A stretch of DNA of 11,376 nt from Myxococcales bacterium UBA5297 (GTDB lineage: Bacteria > Myxococcota > Myxococcia > Myxococcales > UBA5297), in assembly GCA_002408385.1 (NCBI GenBank), contig DHSB01000039.1, forward strand, positions 26,445-37,820, in the 5' to 3' direction. Position 1 is the stretch's first letter, and each line of letters begins with the position of its first letter. Below, piece by piece: positions 1 to 6,990 of the stretch. A model generated the notes under the pieces. The model saw nothing but the letters and a program-made list of their open reading frames with translations, was not told the DNA's origin and made no database searches. Made by a program: the position numbers and the translations under genes.

Positions 1-56
1 GGGTCGGAGCAAGCGGACGCCGGACCCGAGCAAGCGGACGCCGGGTCGGAGCAAGC
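1..56. repeat. 21-bp tandem repeat, about 2.4 copies
   Basis: The 17-base core GAGCAAGCGGACGCCGG occurs at 7-23 and 28-44, and its first eight bases recur at 49-56, so the period is exactly 21 bp. The four-base spacers differ (ACCC, GTCG). The array runs into the window edge, so its full copy number is unknown. A 21-bp period equals seven codons and could belong to a coding repeat: frame 1 on the plus strand gives EQADAG-type repeats and a minus frame gives ASACSGP-type repeats. No start or stop ties either frame to a gene here. Confidence 0.7.
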
Positions 57-189
57 AGCAAAGGGAGCCTCACGAAGGGCTGAGGAACCGTCGAGAAATC
101 CTTCTCAGCCTCGCTTCAGCGCCCCTTCTACATGCGCGCACGCAAGCCGGGACGGCGGCGGTCCCGCTCGTCCTCCGCTCGCCGTCGAC
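57..189. other. non-coding stretch downstream of the epimerase operon
   Basis: No credible gene is seen. Two short inverted repeats are present: GGCTGAG at 78-84 with CTCAGCC at 104-110, and CGGGAC at 148-153 with GTCCCG at 161-166. Either could form a weak hairpin downstream of the minus-strand epimerase gene. Neither is followed by a clear T tract, so a terminator cannot be claimed. The leftmost plus-strand frame 3 closes with TGA at 81-83 and could in principle be the tail of a gene that starts outside the window, but nothing recognisable is encoded. Confidence 0.35.
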
Positions 190-231
190 GCCCTACTCCC
201 TACTCACAACTCACAACTCACAACTCCCGAT
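190..231. repeat. heptamer short tandem repeat (TCACAAC)
   Basis: Six consecutive heptamers can be read in phase: GCCCTAC, TCCCTAC, TCACAAC three times, then TCCCGAT. The array abuts the stop codon (TTA, complement of TAA, at 232-234) of the minus-strand epimerase gene. In that gene's transcript it would be the first 42 nt of the 3' trailer, as GTTGTGA repeats. Related arrays are seen at 3284-3318 and, more degenerate, at 6991-7018. Heptameric intergenic repeats of this general kind are known from several bacterial groups, for example the STRR repeats of cyanobacteria. Homology with those is not implied. Confidence 0.8.
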
Positions 232-1161
232 TTACTCCCCGCGCGCCCGCGCCTCGAAGAACCGATAGGTCATCTCCAGGCCGCGGGCGAGGTCGACTTC
301 CGGCTTCCAGCCGAACAGCTTGCCGGCGAGCGTCGGATCGATGCAGCTCCGCATCTGCTCGCCCGGCTTGGCCGGCGCGTGGACCGGCGGCCTGTCGAGC
401 CCGGGGACGGCGACGAGCTTGTCGTAGAGCGTGTTGACGTCGGTCTCGACGCCGGTGCCGATGTTCACCGCGCCGACGAAGTCGCTCTGCACGGCCATCA
501 GGTTGGCTCGGGCGACGTCGTCCACGAAGACGAAGTCGCGGGTCTGCTTGCCCTCGCCGAAGATCTGGCAGTCCTTTCCCTCGAGCAGCCGGCTGCAGAA
601 GATGGCCACCACGCCAGCCTCGCCGTGCGGGTTCTGCCGCGGGCCGTAGACGTTCGCGTAGCGCAGCGCCGTGTACGACAGGCCGTACTGCTGCCGGTAG
701 TAGTTGAGGTAGAGCTCGCCCGACGCCTTGGAGACGCCGTACGGCGAGCACGGCCGCTGCGGGTGCGACTCGGGCGCGGGGAAGACGTCCTGCTCGCCGT
801 AGATGGCCCCGCCGGTCGAAGAGAAGACCACCCGCCGGGTGCCCGCCTTGACCGCGGCCTCGAGGATGTTGATGAACCCGCCGATGTTCACGTCGGCGTC
901 GAAGCGCGGATCGGCCACCGAGCGGCGCACGTCCATCTGTGCGGCGAGGTGCGAGATGGCGTCGGGCTTCTCGTCGCGGATGAGCTTCGCGGTCTCCGGC
1001 GAGCGGATGTCGAGCTGGTGCAGGCGCACCCGCGGGTCGAGGTTTTCACGCCTGCCGCTAGAGAGATCGTCGACCGCCAGGACCTCGAAGCCCTGCGCGA
1101 GGAGCTTGTCGCAGACGTGCGAGCCGATGAAACCGGCGCCACCGGTCACCAGGACCTTCAT
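232..1161 (-). CDS. GalE-like NAD-dependent sugar-nucleotide epimerase (extended SDR)
   Basis: A 309-aa extended short-chain dehydrogenase/reductase, most like bacterial UDP-glucose 4-epimerases. These interconvert UDP-glucose and UDP-galactose, or the GlcNAc forms, through a 4-keto intermediate using bound NAD+ in the cytoplasm. Seen: the Rossmann glycine motif GGAGFIG at 7-13, Asp31-Asp32 at the end of the second strand for adenosine ribose, HLAAQMDV at 71-78, SSTGG at 114-118 supplying the catalytic Ser/Thr, and YGVSK with Tyr141 and Lys145. ALRYANVYGP and GKQTRDFVFVDD follow as expected. Length is normal for the family. An upstream in-frame TTG would add four residues, but GGAGG five bases before the ATG at 1161 fixes the start. 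It lies 82 bp after the UXS gene on the same strand, so co-transcription is likely. Substrate (Glc/Gal, GlcNAc/GalNAc, or xylose/arabinose) cannot be settled from sequence, so galE is not assigned firmly. Confidence 0.9.
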   Translation of the reverse strand: MKVLVTGGAGFIGSHVCDKLLAQGFEVLAVDDLSSGRRENLDPRVRLHQLDIRSPETAKLIRDEKPDAISHLAAQMDVRRSVADPRFDADVNIGGFINILEAAVKAGTRRVVFSSTGGAIYGEQDVFPAPESHPQRPCSPYGVSKASGELYLNYYRQQYGLSYTALRYANVYGPRQNPHGEAGVVAIFCSRLLEGKDCQIFGEGKQTRDFVFVDDVARANLMAVQSDFVGAVNIGTGVETDVNTLYDKLVAVPGLDRPPVHAPAKPGEQMRSCIDPTLAGKLFGWKPEVDLARGLEMTYRFFEARARGE

Positions 1162-1166
1162 GAGTG

Positions 1167-1171
1167 CCTCC
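1167..1171 (-). promoter_or_regulatory. ribosome binding site deciding the epimerase start
   Basis: GGAGG on the minus strand stands five bases before the ATG at 1161-1159. It supports that ATG over the upstream TTG at 1173, which overlaps the Shine-Dalgarno sequence itself. Confidence 0.7.
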
Positions 1172-1243
1172 AAGGGTTGAGACGCGAATCGGTGCGGAGT
1201 CGCGAGGCTCCGAGAGAGATTTTTCGGACTCGGCGCGCTCGCT

Positions 1244-2200
<957 letters not shown>

Positions 2201-2227
2201 GGATTTCCGTTCCTTGGTTGGTGAGCG

Positions 2228-2413
2228 CTATTTGCGATCGTCGAGCAAGCTCATCTGGCCGGGCAGGTCCTTCTTGTGCTTGTCGAGCACGAGGTCGATG
2301 CCTTCCCGGATGAACGTCGCCACCGGCCTTTGAGTCCTCTGGCTGAGGACCTTGAGCAGCTCGTTCTGCTCGGGGGTGATGTAGACGGTGGTGGAGATCT
2401 TGTTGCGGGCCAT
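2228..2413 (-). CDS. ribbon-helix-helix transcriptional regulator (61 aa)
   Basis: A small basic protein of 61 residues. ISTTVYITPEQ (residues 6-16) fits the DNA-contacting beta strand of MetJ/Arc/CopG-type ribbon-helix-helix proteins. NELLKVLSQRTQRPVATF and IREGIDLVLDKH fit the two helices, with the usual turn (TQRPV) between them. Such proteins bind DNA as dimers through the strand. The upstream in-frame ATG at 2491 would give 87 aa, but that N-terminus is not RHH-like and its start lies in the -35 element. The ATG at 2413 has AAGGGAG nine bases upstream and gives a clean RHH start (MARNK). It is the first gene of the presumed UXS/epimerase operon, 27 bp before UXS. A perfect palindrome in its promoter suggests autoregulation. 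It could alternatively be the antitoxin of a toxin-antitoxin pair, but no toxin gene lies beside it. Confidence 0.82.
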   Translation of the reverse strand: MARNKISTTVYITPEQNELLKVLSQRTQRPVATFIREGIDLVLDKHKKDLPGQMSLLDDRK

Positions 2414-2462
2414 CGCGGCTGGCTCCCTTGCGAGGCGCGTGAACGCCGTTTCGCGGGCCGGG

Positions 2463-2491
2463 ACGCTATATGGCCATATGTTTATTGTCAA
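2463..2491 (-). promoter_or_regulatory. sigma70-like promoter of the RHH-UXS-epimerase operon
   Basis: On the minus strand TTGACA (2491-2486) matches the -35 consensus exactly. A -10 candidate TATAGC lies at 2470-2465 with a 15-bp spacer; TAGCGT at 2468-2463 would give 17 bp. The region is clearly AT-rich within very GC-rich flanks. Transcription would begin near 2458 and leave a leader of about 45 nt before the RHH ATG. No other gene starts nearby on either strand. Confidence 0.6.
2468..2479. promoter_or_regulatory. 12-bp perfect palindrome, candidate RHH operator
   Basis: ATATGGCCATAT is self-complementary over all 12 bases. It lies between the -35 hexamer and the -10 region of the promoter, overlapping the -10. 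RHH dimers typically bind short palindromic or repeated half-sites in their own promoters. Binding by the 61-aa protein is an inference from position. Confidence 0.5.
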
Positions 2492-2940
2492 ACAGGGTAG
2501 GCCTGCCGACCTGTCGAGGAAACGACCGCGGCCGCCAGAGCATGGGCCGCCGCGCGCGAGGCGACGACGGGTGCAGTCGAAGGTCGAGGGAGCGGCCGCC
2601 CAAGGCAGGAAGAAACCTCAGGAACTTCAGCCCGGTGGGACCGCGCACCCGGCCTCCAGGAGGCTCATGCGAGGCCCCAGCAGGCCCCAGGAGGCGCCGC
2701 CGGGAGCCAGCCTCACCAAAAGCCCGCGGGCCCAAGATCGCTCCACGGGTCAGCCAGGGGCCTTCCTGGTCCGATGCGGCTCGAAAACGGCGCCGATAGC
2801 GCCCGCGAAGCGGGCCCGGCGGCTCCTGGAGCAACCGCGCGCGGCCCCGAGGTGGGCGGCGGCACGGTTGGCCGCTCGACCGTCTCGCGACGAGAAGAGC
2901 GGCCAGCCCCGGTTGGCTGACCGCCTGCGGATCTGCTGGC
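2492..2940. other. gene-poor intergenic region
   Basis: About 450 bp between the operon promoter and the terminator-like hairpin of the FmdB-type gene. Open frames exist on both strands but encode only Arg/Pro/Gly-rich low-complexity peptides without family features, as expected by chance at this GC content. Short local inverted repeats are visible, such as GCCCGC/GCGGGC near 2801-2815 and CCAGG/CCTGG near 2755-2770. I see no tRNA-like fold and no riboswitch I can name. Confidence 0.45.
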
Positions 2941-2963
2941 TGTAAACCGGGCGACCGCCCGGT
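2941..2963 (-). terminator. probable terminator hairpin of the zinc-ribbon gene
   Basis: ACCGGGC (2946-2952) and GCCCGGT (2957-2963) form a perfect 7-bp stem with a four-base loop. On the minus strand it starts 12 bases after the TGA of the FmdB-type gene and is followed by TTTACA. The T run is short, so termination may be weak. Confidence 0.55.
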
Positions 2964-2975
2964 CGAGGGCTAACC

Positions 2976-3182
2976 TCAGGAGAAGCCGCCGTGCCCGCCG
3001 CAGCTCCCACTGCTGGTGTGGCCCCCGCTGCTCCCGGTCGAGATCGCTGGGGCCGACAACAGGCGAACCGCGTCCTTCGCGCCGCAGGCCGGGCATTGGA
3101 CGGCCAGGTCAGCGTCCGTCGCGCGCACGAGATCCTCGAAGCGCTCGCGGCAGGTTCGGCATTCGAATTCGTAGAGCGGCAT
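2976..3182 (-). CDS. FmdB-family zinc-ribbon protein (68 aa)
   Basis: A 68-aa protein of the FmdB/CxxC_CxxC_SSSS zinc-ribbon family. MPLYEFEC at residues 1-8 is the characteristic start, and two CxxC pairs (Cys8/Cys11 and Cys30/Cys33) should bind one zinc. The tail (about 48-68) is Gly/Ser/His-rich with GGH, CGGHGG and a fifth Cys, as is common in this family. The name comes from a protein linked to formamidase/amidase expression in Methylophilus; for most members no function is proven. A longer frame reaching 3269 exists, but the ATG at 3182 is preceded at four bases by GGAGG and matches the family start, so it is chosen. The gene stands alone, divergent from the FG-GAP lipoprotein gene. Confidence 0.87.
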   Translation of the reverse strand: MPLYEFECRTCRERFEDLVRATDADLAVQCPACGAKDAVRLLSAPAISTGSSGGHTSSGSCGGHGGFS

Positions 3183-3183
3183 G

Positions 3184-3191
3184 TCTCCTCC
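3184..3191 (-). promoter_or_regulatory. strong ribosome binding site of the zinc-ribbon gene
   Basis: GGAGGAGA on the minus strand just upstream of the ATG at 3182. It decides the start of the 68-aa form over the longer upstream frame. Confidence 0.65.
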
Positions 3192-3251
3192 AACCTCGCC
3201 CGGGGCAGGTCTTTCTGCTTGGCGTGCGAGCCGCGCCGCCACTGGACGTGC

Positions 3252-3267
3252 GTCTCTCCGCAGAGAC
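3252..3267. promoter_or_regulatory. 16-bp inverted repeat upstream of the zinc-ribbon gene
   Basis: GTCTCT and AGAGAC form perfect arms around the four bases CCGC, 70-85 bp upstream of the FmdB-type start. It could be an operator or a leader hairpin. No protein is known to me for it, and a 6-bp inverted repeat can arise by chance. Confidence 0.2.
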
Positions 3268-3283
3268 AAGGCGACCTCCGGGG

Positions 3284-3318
3284 TGTCGGCTCACAACTCA
3301 CAACTCAAGACTCACAAC
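3284..3318. repeat. heptamer short tandem repeat (TCACAAC), second site
   Basis: In phase: TGTCGGC, TCACAAC, TCACAAC, TCAAGAC, TCACAAC. The array lies in the divergent spacer between the zinc-ribbon and FG-GAP lipoprotein genes. The core heptamer is identical to that at 190-231, and the lead unit TGTCGGC is identical to that at 6991-6997. Confidence 0.8.
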
Positions 3319-3422
3319 TAGCCACCTCATCGGAGCCCACGGCAAGTCCAAGGGTTCGCGGGCGCCCCGAAGCGCGATCGGCCTGATATTCTCACGCCTT
3401 CTTTTCAACGGTGGGCCCGCCC

Positions 3423-5774
3423 ATGCGCTGTCCGTCACTTCCCCCGCCTTCTTTCTTGCTGGCGCTGGCCCTCGCGTTCGCCGCCTGCCAGTGCGAGACG
3501 CTGCCGCCGAGCGTCGCCTGCACGAGCGACGCGAATTGTAGCCCCGGCTCCCAGTGCCGCGACGGCACCTGCACGAAGGTGTCGACCGATGCGGGCCTTG
3601 ACGCCGGCGAGCAGGACGCGGGCGGGTCGGCCGACGCGGGCTGCCCTCACCCCTGCGGCCAGGCTTGCTGCGGTGATGAGGAGGTGTGCGAGGAGGGCGC
3701 CTGCCGCCTCGACTGCGGCGCGGCGGCCCGCTGCGGCGCGGCGGGCTCACAGCTCTGCTGTGGCGAGGGCGAGGTCTGCTACCGCGAGGAATGCGTCGTC
3801 CCCGGGCCGACCTGCGAGAGCCTCGCCGACTGCATCCCCGGCGAGTACTGCGACCCGGCCATCGGCCGCTGCCTCGAGCGCGGCGACGGCACCTGCGAAT
3901 ACCGGCCGCCCGCCGGCGCCTTCAGCCCGGCGGACCGCTGGCATTTCTCGGTGACGACCGACAGCTACACGCAGGTGATGATGGCCCCGGTGGTCATCGA
4001 CGTGAACGCCGACGGCACCCCCGACGTGCTCGCCAACTTCTTCGGTCCGGGCGGCTACAACGCGGCCGGCCTGCTCCGCGCGCTCTCGGGCGACGACGGC
4101 AGGCTGCTCTGGACGAGCGCCGACTCGGCCGACCAGCACGTACGGCCCCCGGCGAGCATCGCCGCCGGAGACCTCGACGGCAGCGGCCGCATCCTCGTCG
4201 TCACCGTCTCCTTCGCCGGCCCGCTCCTCGCCTTCGACGGGGCGAGCGGCGCTCTCGTCTGGACCTCGCACGACGCGGCGGGCGAGCCGGTCAACTGCGC
4301 GGCGAGCTGGGGCGGTCCGAGCCTGGCCGATCTCGACGGCGACGGCAGCGCCGAGGTCGTCTGCGGCCTGAAGGTCTTCGACAAGGACGGCCTGCTGCGC
4401 TGGGACCAGGGCATGGGGGCCGGGCGCATCGGCCCCTTGAGCATCGCGGCCGACCTCGACGGCGACTGGCGCCTGGAGGTGACCGACGGCGCCTCGGCCT
4501 TCCGCCACGACGGCACGCCGCTCGGCTGGACGGGCCCGGGCTTCGGCGGCTTCCCGGCGACCGGAGACTTCCTCGACGCCTCGAACACCCTCGGGCGCGA
4601 CGGCAGGCCCGAGCTGGTGGTCGTCAACTCCGGAGCGCTGGCGCTCGTCTCCGGCGCCACCGGCGAGCTGCTCGCCGGCCCGGCCGCCCTGCCCTCCTGG
4701 AACGGAACCGAGTGCGTCCAAGGCGGCGGCAACCCCGGCAGCGGCGGTCCGCCCACGGTCGCCGACTTCGACGGCGACGGCCAGGCCGAGGTCGGGGTCG
4801 CCGCTCTCGACTGCTACACGGTCTTCGAGGTCGCGCTCGAGGCCGGGGCGCCCGTCTTCCAGGTCCTCTGGTCGAAGAAGGTGCAGGACCACAGCTCCTC
4901 GGTCACCGGCAGCTCGGTCTTCGATTTCGAGGGCGACGGGGCCGCCGAGGTGGTCTACGCCGACGAGGTGCTGCTGCACGTGTTCCGGGGCTCGGACGGC
5001 GAGGAGATCTTCAGCCGCCCGAACTGCTCGGGCACCACCTACGAGTACCCGGTCATCGTCGATGTCGACGGCAACGGCCGCGCCGACATCGTCATCGCCC
5101 AGAACACCTACGCGGCCGTCGGCCTCGGCTGCGATCCGGCCGTGCAGCCGGGCGTCCACGTCTACAGCGACGCCGCCGACAACTGGGTCAACACCCGGCG
5201 CATCTGGAACCAGCACGCCTACCACGTCACCAACGTCTGCGACGGCATCGACCGCGCCTGCGGAGGCCGGGGAGCCGAGGGCAACACCTACGGGCGCATC
5301 CCCGCCTCCGAGATGCCGAACTGGGCCTTCACCAACCTGCCGCCCGGCGAGCAGGCCCTCCCGCTCAACAACTTCCGCCAGAACGTCCAGGGCGAGGGGC
5401 TCTTCAGCGCGCCCGATCTCGTGGGGCAGGAGCTGTCGGCCGACCGCTCGGGCTGCCCCGCCGAGCTGACGCTGTCGGCGCGGGTGACCAACGACGGAGC
5501 GCTGGGGATCCTGCCCGGCCTGAAGGTCGCCTTCTACAGGGAGGGCCCGCCGCGCGAGCTGCTGGCGGTCGGCGAGACGCGCACGAGGCTGCTGCCGGGC
5601 GAAAGCGAAGTGGTCAGCGGGGTTTGGCAGCAGCCGGCAGGAAGCGCGCCGAGATTCCTCGTCATCGCCGTCGTCGACGACGACGGCAGCGGCGCGGGCG
5701 CAGTCTCCGAGTGCCGCGAGACGAACAACGAGCTCGGTCCCTTCGAGACGGGCTGCGGCGCGGGTCCGAGCTGA
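3423..5774 (+). CDS. large FG-GAP/VCBS-repeat lipoprotein with Cys-rich N-terminus and CARDB-like C-terminus
   Basis: A 783-aa predicted cell-surface lipoprotein. Residues 1-22 form a signal peptide ending AFAAC; Phe at -3 is unusual for a lipobox, so lipidation at Cys22 is likely but not certain. Residues about 33-155 are Cys-rich (CTSDANC, CRDGTC, CGQACC, CYREEC) with a DAG linker between modules. From about 190 to 570 there are some seven FG-GAP/VCBS-type repeats with acidic calcium-loop cores: DVNADG, DLDGSG, DLDGDG twice, DFDGDG, DFEGDG and DVDGNG. They should build an integrin-alpha-like beta-propeller. The motif RIWNQHAYHVTNV follows near 585-600, and a CARDB-like beta-sandwich (about 663-780) closes the protein. 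No enzyme motif is seen; adhesion or matrix binding is only an inference. An in-frame GTG at 3411 would add four residues. Neither start has a good Shine-Dalgarno sequence; ATG is preferred for the signal peptide. Confidence 0.88.
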   Translation: MRCPSLPPPSFLLALALAFAACQCETLPPSVACTSDANCSPGSQCRDGTCTKVSTDAGLDAGEQDAGGSADAGCPHPCGQACCGDEEVCEEGACRLDCGAAARCGAAGSQLCCGEGEVCYREECVVPGPTCESLADCIPGEYCDPAIGRCLERGDGTCEYRPPAGAFSPADRWHFSVTTDSYTQVMMAPVVIDVNADGTPDVLANFFGPGGYNAAGLLRALSGDDGRLLWTSADSADQHVRPPASIAAGDLDGSGRILVVTVSFAGPLLAFDGASGALVWTSHDAAGEPVNCAASWGGPSLADLDGDGSAEVVCGLKVFDKDGLLRWDQGMGAGRIGPLSIAADLDGDWRLEVTDGASAFRHDGTPLGWTGPGFGGFPATGDFLDASNTLGRDGRPELVVVNSGALALVSGATGELLAGPAALPSWNGTECVQGGGNPGSGGPPTVADFDGDGQAEVGVAALDCYTVFEVALEAGAPVFQVLWSKKVQDHSSSVTGSSVFDFEGDGAAEVVYADEVLLHVFRGSDGEEIFSRPNCSGTTYEYPVIVDVDGNGRADIVIAQNTYAAVGLGCDPAVQPGVHVYSDAADNWVNTRRIWNQHAYHVTNVCDGIDRACGGRGAEGNTYGRIPASEMPNWAFTNLPPGEQALPLNNFRQNVQGEGLFSAPDLVGQELSADRSGCPAELTLSARVTNDGALGILPGLKVAFYREGPPRELLAVGETRTRLLPGESEVVSGVWQQPAGSAPRFLVIAVVDDDGSGAGAVSECRETNNELGPFETGCGAGPS

Positions 5775-5781
5775 AAAGGTG

Positions 5782-5797
5782 TCGAAGAACCCTTCGA
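5782..5797 (+). terminator. weak hairpin after the FG-GAP lipoprotein gene
   Basis: TCGAAG and CTTCGA form a perfect 6-bp stem around AACC, seven bases after the TGA at 5772-5774. No T tract follows, so this may be a 3'-end stabilising hairpin or chance rather than an intrinsic terminator. Confidence 0.25.
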
Positions 5798-5960
5798 GCG
5801 CTCGCCGGTCGGCCCGAGTCACTCGCGCGGGCGCGGTGCCTAGAGGGCAAGCGCTGATTGGTTCGTGGGGACAGCCGGGCGAGGCGCCGGCCCGACCTTC
5901 GGGGTGAGCGGAGAGGCGCGGCGAGCTTGAGGAGATTCGCGACACCTCTTGAGCGCGCGG

Positions 5961-5990
5961 TTGACGTTGAGGCAACCTGCGGAATATCAA
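5961..5990 (+). promoter_or_regulatory. sigma70-like promoter of the repeat lipoprotein gene
   Basis: TTGACG (5961-5966) and TATCAA (5985-5990) are separated by 18 bp, and the -10 sits in a locally AT-rich stretch. Transcription would start near 5997, leaving a short leader of about 15 nt before the ATG at 6012. This suggests the gene has its own promoter despite following the FG-GAP lipoprotein gene on the same strand. Confidence 0.5.
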
Positions 5991-6011
5991 GGTCTTTCTT
6001 TCTAGCCCGGG

Positions 6012-6629
6012 ATGAACATGAAGCTCTCCTACGCCAGCGTCTTTTCCGCAGTGCTCCTTGCCGGCTGCTTCGGCTCCGATCAGAAGGAGGAGACGGTCAG
6101 CCCCGAGAAGGTCACCGAAGACACGCTCGTCGACGGCGTCAAGGAGGAGCGGCGAGGCGACGAGATCGTCAAGGAGTTCGACCTCAACCGCGACAAGCAG
6201 CCCGACGTCTGGAAGTACTACCAGACGGTCAAGGTTGAAGACGGCCACTCGTTCGACAGGCTGGTGCGCAAGGAGCTCGACATCAACTGGGACGGCAAGA
6301 TCGACATCTGGCGCTACTACGACGAGCGCGAGCAGGTCGACCGCGAGGCGCTCGACCTCGACTTCGACGGGCGCATCGACCAGGTCAACTACTACGAGAA
6401 GGGCCAGATCACGAAGAAGGAGAAGGACCTCGACTACGACAAGAAGGCCGACCTGTGGATCTTCTACGAGAAGGGCAAGATCGTCCGCAAGGAGCGCGAC
6501 ACCAACGGCGATGGCAAGATCGACTACTGGGAGTACTGGGAGGGGGATGCCATCGACCGCGTCGGCGAGGACCTCGATGGCGACGGCAACGTCGATCGCT
6601 GGACGAAGAAGAGCGCCGCGGGCGAGTAG
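6012..6629 (+). CDS. acidic repeat lipoprotein with calcium-loop-like DxNxDGKID units (205 aa)
   Basis: A predicted lipoprotein: residues 1-19 form a signal peptide with a canonical lipobox LAGC, lipidated at Cys19. Residues about 20-50 are a Glu/Lys-rich linker. From 57 to 200 the protein is built of about six units of 24-32 residues, each with an acidic loop followed by an aromatic strand. Examples are DLNRDKQPDVWKYY, DINWDGKIDIWRYY, DLDFDGRIDQVNYY, DLDYDKKADLWIFY, DTNGDGKIDYWEYW and DLDGDGNVDRW. The loops resemble EF-hand/thrombospondin-3/dockerin calcium loops, and the YYEKGxI(T/V)KE part resembles YwqK/MORN-like hairpins. Calcium binding is inferred. Function is unknown; a surface or periplasmic binding or structural role is plausible. 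A second ATG at 6018 is an alternative start; neither has a strong Shine-Dalgarno sequence. It is followed by a strong terminator and is probably monocistronic. Confidence 0.88.
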   Translation: MNMKLSYASVFSAVLLAGCFGSDQKEETVSPEKVTEDTLVDGVKEERRGDEIVKEFDLNRDKQPDVWKYYQTVKVEDGHSFDRLVRKELDINWDGKIDIWRYYDEREQVDREALDLDFDGRIDQVNYYEKGQITKKEKDLDYDKKADLWIFYEKGKIVRKERDTNGDGKIDYWEYWEGDAIDRVGEDLDGDGNVDRWTKKSAAGE

Positions 6630-6660
6630 CTCGCTCGGACCAGTCCGTTCGCAGCCTAGG

Positions 6661-6700
6661 GCCCCGCCTTCCGAGAGGAGGCGGGGCTCGTTTCGTCTTT
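6661..6700 (+). terminator. rho-independent terminator of the repeat lipoprotein gene
   Basis: GCCCCGCCT (6661-6669) and AGGCGGGGC (6679-6687) form a perfect 9-bp GC stem with a nine-base loop, about 30 bp after the TAG stop. The T-rich tract TCGTTTCGTCTTT follows. This is the clearest intrinsic terminator in the window. It also stands before the convergent TldD-type gene. Confidence 0.85.
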
Positions 6701-6990
6701 GCGTCGCGGGCCGGCGCCTCGGGCAAGAGCGCTCGGAGCAGCTTCCCGATTCGGCGACGGGCGCCTAGCGAAGCGCCCCGGCCCATCTGCGACCGATCGC
6801 CTAGATACCTTCCGGAGCGCCGGACGCCGGGATCGCCGATCTCCGGTAGACCGGCCTTCGGATCCCGGCGGCGGGGCGGTTCGCCGGACCCGCCAGCACG
6901 ACGCCTGGCGCTCCGTCTCTCGGCGGGCGCATTCGCCATGCGCCCCACCGACCCCCGACCGATCGCTCAGGTCCCGGGCGAAGCCGGGGC
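6701..6990. other. intergenic region between convergent genes, no gene seen
   Basis: About 290 bp between the lipoprotein terminator and the heptamer-like repeat at the end of the TldD-type gene. Open frames are short or low-complexity. An 11-bp direct repeat CGACCGATCGC occurs near 6790 and near 6957, each containing the palindrome CGATCG, with no known role. No RNA gene or promoter is recognised. Confidence 0.4.

Noticed and set aside
1..60. CRISPR-like array from the 21-bp repeat
   Set aside because: Spacing between repeat cores is only four bases, so there are no spacers. It is a simple tandem repeat.
2228..2413. RHH protein as the antitoxin of a toxin-antitoxin pair
   Set aside because: Neighbours are metabolic UDP-sugar enzymes and a gene-free block; no small toxin-like gene (RelE, PIN, MazF type) is adjacent.
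2414..2491. 26-residue N-terminal extension of the RHH regulator
   Set aside because: Its ATG lies within the -35 element, it would cover the palindrome and the -10, and the extension is not RHH-like. The internal ATG has a good ribosome binding site.
3686..5857. 723-codon Arg-rich frame on the plus strand inside the FG-GAP lipoprotein gene
   Set aside because: Out-of-frame reading of the same gene, with an extreme Arg/Gly/Leu composition not seen in real proteins.
3747..6248. 833-codon open frame on the minus strand across the FG-GAP lipoprotein gene
   Set aside because: It is antisense to a gene with signal peptide, FG-GAP loops and matching codon bias, and it runs on into the second lipoprotein gene. 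Its protein is Val/Ala/Asp/Arg/Glu-rich without any motif, a known artefact of strong GC3 bias.
6790..6967. 11-bp direct repeat CGACCGATCGC as an attachment site or regulator site
   Set aside because: Only two copies about 167 bp apart, no integrase or promoter near; easily chance in this composition.
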